NCBI RefSeq assembly: GCF_013267355.1
Contig: NZ_CP053985.1
Coordinates: forward strand, 4,588,001 to 4,652,000
Direction of reading: 5' to 3'
Origin: Achromobacter pestifer
GTDB taxonomy: Bacteria; Pseudomonadota; Gammaproteobacteria; Burkholderiales; Burkholderiaceae_B
DNA length: 64,000 bases
Position numbers and translations under genes: made by a program. Below, in pieces: positions 61,915 to 64,000 of the stretch (its first letter is position 1; every line of letters begins with the position of its first letter). A model generated the notes under the pieces. That model was not told the origin of the DNA. It made no database searches and worked only from the letters and a program-made list of their open reading frames with translations.

Positions 61915-63045
61915 ATGGGACCTCTGGCTGGAATCAGGATCATCGAACTGGCCGGCATCGGCCCGGGACCGATGGCGGCCATGCTGCTGGCCGACATGGG
62001 CGCGACCGTCCTGCGGATCGAACGCAAGGAGCCCGCCGACCTGGGGGTCAAGCGCGAGCTTAAGTACAACCTGCTGCTGCGCAGCCGGCGCTCCATCGCG
62101 CTGGATCTGAAGGATCCGCGCGCCGTGGCTCTGGTGCTGCGGCTGCTGCGCAAGGCCGACGGGCTGATCGAAGGATTCCGTCCCGGCGTGACCGAGCGGC
62201 TGGGCCTGGGACCGCAAGCCTGCCTGGCGGAGAACCCCAGGCTAGTCTATGGCCGCATCACCGGCTGGGGCCAGGACGGCCCGCTGGCGCAGGTGGCCGG
62301 ACATGACATCAACTACATCGCCGTCACCGGCGTGCTGGACGCCATCGGCCGCGCAGGCCAGCCGCCCACGCCGCCGCTCGCGCTGGTGGGCGATTTCGGC
62401 GGCGGCGGCCCCTATCTCGCTCTGGGCATGCTGGCCGCCATCATCGAAGCGCGCCAGTCCGGGCTGGGCCAGGTGGTGGATGCCGCCGTGATGGACGGCG
62501 TGGCCTCGATGGCAACGGCGTTTTTCGGGCTGGCCGCGTCGGGTGCATGGCAGCCCCAGCGGGGCAGCAACATCCTCGATTCGGGCGCGCCGTTCTACGA
62601 CGTGTACGCATGCGCGGACGGCCTATGGCTTTCGGTCGGTCCGATAGAACGCCGCTTCCACGAGCTGCTGCTGCGGCAGCTGGGCCTGGACGACAATGCC
62701 ATCCGCGAACTGGGGGACCACCAGGACAGGACCACCTGGCCCCGCCTGCGGACGCTGCTGGCCGGGGTTTTCGCCCAGCGCCGCCGGGATGAATGGTGCG
62801 AAAGGTTGGCGCACCTGGACGTATGCGTGGCGCCCGTGCAGACGCTGAGGGACGCCGCCACGCATCCGCAGGTCCAGGCGCGCGGCACGCTGCTGGACGT
62901 GGACGGCATCACGCAGCCCGCGCCGGCGCCGCGTTTCAGCAGGACGCCCAACGCCAGGCCGACGGCGCCAACGCCGCCGGATGCCGAGGCCTTGAGGGAT
63001 TGGCTGGATCCGCAGGACTTCGAGGCATACGGTAAAGCGCTTTGA
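61915..63045 (+). CDS. Alpha-methylacyl-CoA racemase-type CaiB/BaiF protein
   Basis: A 376-residue CaiB/BaiF protein of the racemase branch. Gly-His-Asp-Ile-Asn-Tyr-Ile carries the His, and Val-Gly-Asp-Phe-Gly-Gly-Gly-Gly the Asp, that form the acid-base pair in mycobacterial MCR. Pro-Ile-Glu-Arg-Arg-Phe aligns with the third catalytic residue, Glu. It would interconvert (2R)- and (2S)-methylacyl-CoA so that dehydrogenases can act, pointing to branched substrates. The ATG at 61915 follows GGGGAGACG; an earlier ATG at 61894 is less likely. Confidence 0.88.
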   Translation: MGPLAGIRIIELAGIGPGPMAAMLLADMGATVLRIERKEPADLGVKRELKYNLLLRSRRSIALDLKDPRAVALVLRLLRKADGLIEGFRPGVTERLGLGPQACLAENPRLVYGRITGWGQDGPLAQVAGHDINYIAVTGVLDAIGRAGQPPTPPLALVGDFGGGGPYLALGMLAAIIEARQSGLGQVVDAAVMDGVASMATAFFGLAASGAWQPQRGSNILDSGAPFYDVYACADGLWLSVGPIERRFHELLLRQLGLDDNAIRELGDHQDRTTWPRLRTLLAGVFAQRRRDEWCERLAHLDVCVAPVQTLRDAATHPQVQARGTLLDVDGITQPAPAPRFSRTPNARPTAPTPPDAEALRDWLDPQDFEAYGKAL

Positions 63046-63067
63046 CGATTCTTGAGCCGTTGCCGGA

Positions 63068-64000
63068 TCAGATGGATTTCGGTGGCGGTGCGCAGGACTC
63101 GCGCAAAATGAACTCGGTCGGGATCTCTATGCGGGGCGAGACGTCAGGGCTCTGCTTCTTCATGCGATGCAGCAGCAATTGCGCCGCCTTCTGGCCCAGA
63201 TCGTAGGCGTCGTAGCGGATGACGTCGATGGGCGGGGTCGCCAGCTCGGCCAGCGAACTGTCATTCGAGGCGATCAAGGAAAGATCGCGAGGAATCTGCA
63301 GGCCCTTGATGCGGATCGCGCGCAGCACGCCATCCAACAGGTGCATGCCGGCCGCGACGATAGCCGTCGGCCGGTTCTTCATGTCCAGGAGCAATTGGGT
63401 TTCCCGGAACCCATATTCGGATGCAAAGCTATCGAGCCGCAACAGCGATGGGTCCAGTGGCGTGCCAGCCTGTTCATGCGCCTGGACAAAGCCTGCCAGG
63501 CGGTCTCGCCCCACCTTGTTGGTACGGCCGCCGCTGATCAAGGCGATGCGGCGGTGGCCCAGGCTGAGCAGATACCGGGTGGCATGGTGGGTTCCTTCTT
63601 TGTGGGCGGCGCCAACACTGCCCATGGCCGCATCCATTTCGCGCTCCAGCATGATGACCGGATAGGGGCTGGCTTCGATGCATCGGCGCACCTCGGCATT
63701 GCCTTCTTCCTCGACGGTAAAGAGCAGTCCATCAGCCCGGCGCCGCTTGAACAGATTGATCAAGGCGACTTCCCTATCCGAACGTCCATCGCTGCTTGCG
63801 ATCATCAGCATGTAGCCATGCTCGCTCAAGACGTCTTCAGCGCCCTTCACCATGGCGGCATACAAAGGATTGCGGATGTCGGAAAAGATGAATCCCACCA
63901 CGTGCGAGGAGACGCCGCGCATGGCCTGCGCCGCCACGCTGGGGGTCCACCCCAGTTCGGCGATGGCGCTCTCGACCCGCGCCCGGATGGCCTTGGAAAC
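63068..64000 (-). CDS. LacI-family transcriptional regulator (5' end outside window)
   Basis: The frame runs to the right edge without a stop. The visible 310 residues start inside the LacI DNA-binding domain (Arg-Val-Glu-Ser-Ala-Ile-Ala-Glu-Leu-Gly-Trp, then the hinge helix with Ala-Gln-Ala-Met-Arg). They continue through the periplasmic-binding-like sensor (Gly-Phe-Ile-Phe-Ser-Asp-Ile-Arg-Asn-Pro). The operator-reading helices are cut off. It converges on the racemase-type gene 22 nt away and may control genes outside the window. Confidence 0.92.
   Translation of the reverse strand, partial: VSKAIRARVESAIAELGWTPSVAAQAMRGVSSHVVGFIFSDIRNPLYAAMVKGAEDVLSEHGYMLMIASSDGRSDREVALINLFKRRRADGLLFTVEEEGNAEVRRCIEASPYPVIMLEREMDAAMGSVGAAHKEGTHHATRYLLSLGHRRIALISGGRTNKVGRDRLAGFVQAHEQAGTPLDPSLLRLDSFASEYGFRETQLLLDMKNRPTAIVAAGMHLLDGVLRAIRIKGLQIPRDLSLIASNDSSLAELATPPIDVIRYDAYDLGQKAAQLLLHRMKKQSPDVSPRIEIPTEFILRESCAPPPKSI

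Noticed and set aside
1..64000. Insertion sequences, prophage, integron or CRISPR elements
   Set aside because: No transposase, integrase, phage structural gene, regularly spaced repeats or flanking terminal repeats were seen. Composition shifts are limited to short intergenic stretches.

Overview
The window is a high-GC stretch of a betaproteobacterial chromosome, most likely from the Alcaligenaceae (Achromobacter/Bordetella type). This is judged from the leuS-lptE-holA-proA order, the lysine/alanine-rich HU protein, the many tripartite-tricarboxylate (Bug-type) periplasmic receptors and the many class III CoA-transferases. No species can be fixed from the sequence alone. I see no rRNA, tRNA, insertion sequence, integrase, phage gene or CRISPR array. 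Both ends cut genes: an amidase C-terminus on the left and a LacI-family regulator on the right.

Positions 1-26,600 are mostly core genome. On the minus strand lie a FAH-family hydratase with a small membrane protein, the leuS-lptE-holA-proA operon, a MarR/MFS efflux pair and an H1-like HU protein. A PBP5/6-type D,D-carboxypeptidase, a hemerythrin-like protein, a stand-alone phosphonopyruvate hydrolase and a SulP transporter follow on the plus strand. Next come a LivK/LivHM-fusion/LivG uptake system without LivF, rpmB-rpmG, a Bcr-type efflux pump, cyclopropane fatty acid synthase, a proX-proW-proV compatible-solute ABC system with a long palindrome-rich leader, and a tandem-domain tautomerase.

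Positions 26,600-64,000 form a dense catabolic region for CoA-activated organic acids, broken only by a slipin/NfeD pair. Six Bug receptors are interleaved with five intact CoA-transferase/racemase family genes, one internally deleted CoA-transferase remnant, four acyl-CoA dehydrogenases, three thiolases, four MaoC-type hotdog proteins, two SDRs, two AMP-forming CoA ligases and one enoyl-CoA hydratase. Each block has its own LysR, AraC or LacI regulator. Two blocks are nearly complete, independent beta-oxidation operons. The plus-strand one (32,895-40,209) activates its acid with AMP ligases. The minus-strand one (42,630-50,502) uses a CoA-transferase, carries its own uptake receptor, and includes a thiolase next to an HMG-CoA-synthase-like/DUF35 fusion that lacks the expected catalytic cysteine.

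The enzyme types recall peroxisomal or steroid-side-chain oxidation of branched acids: SCP-x-type thiolases, MFE-2-type hydratase and dehydrogenase, MaoC pairs and an alpha-methylacyl-CoA racemase homologue. The actual substrates cannot be read from the sequence. The thiolase/HMGS-like-DUF35 pair is the most promising candidate for undescribed biology in the window.
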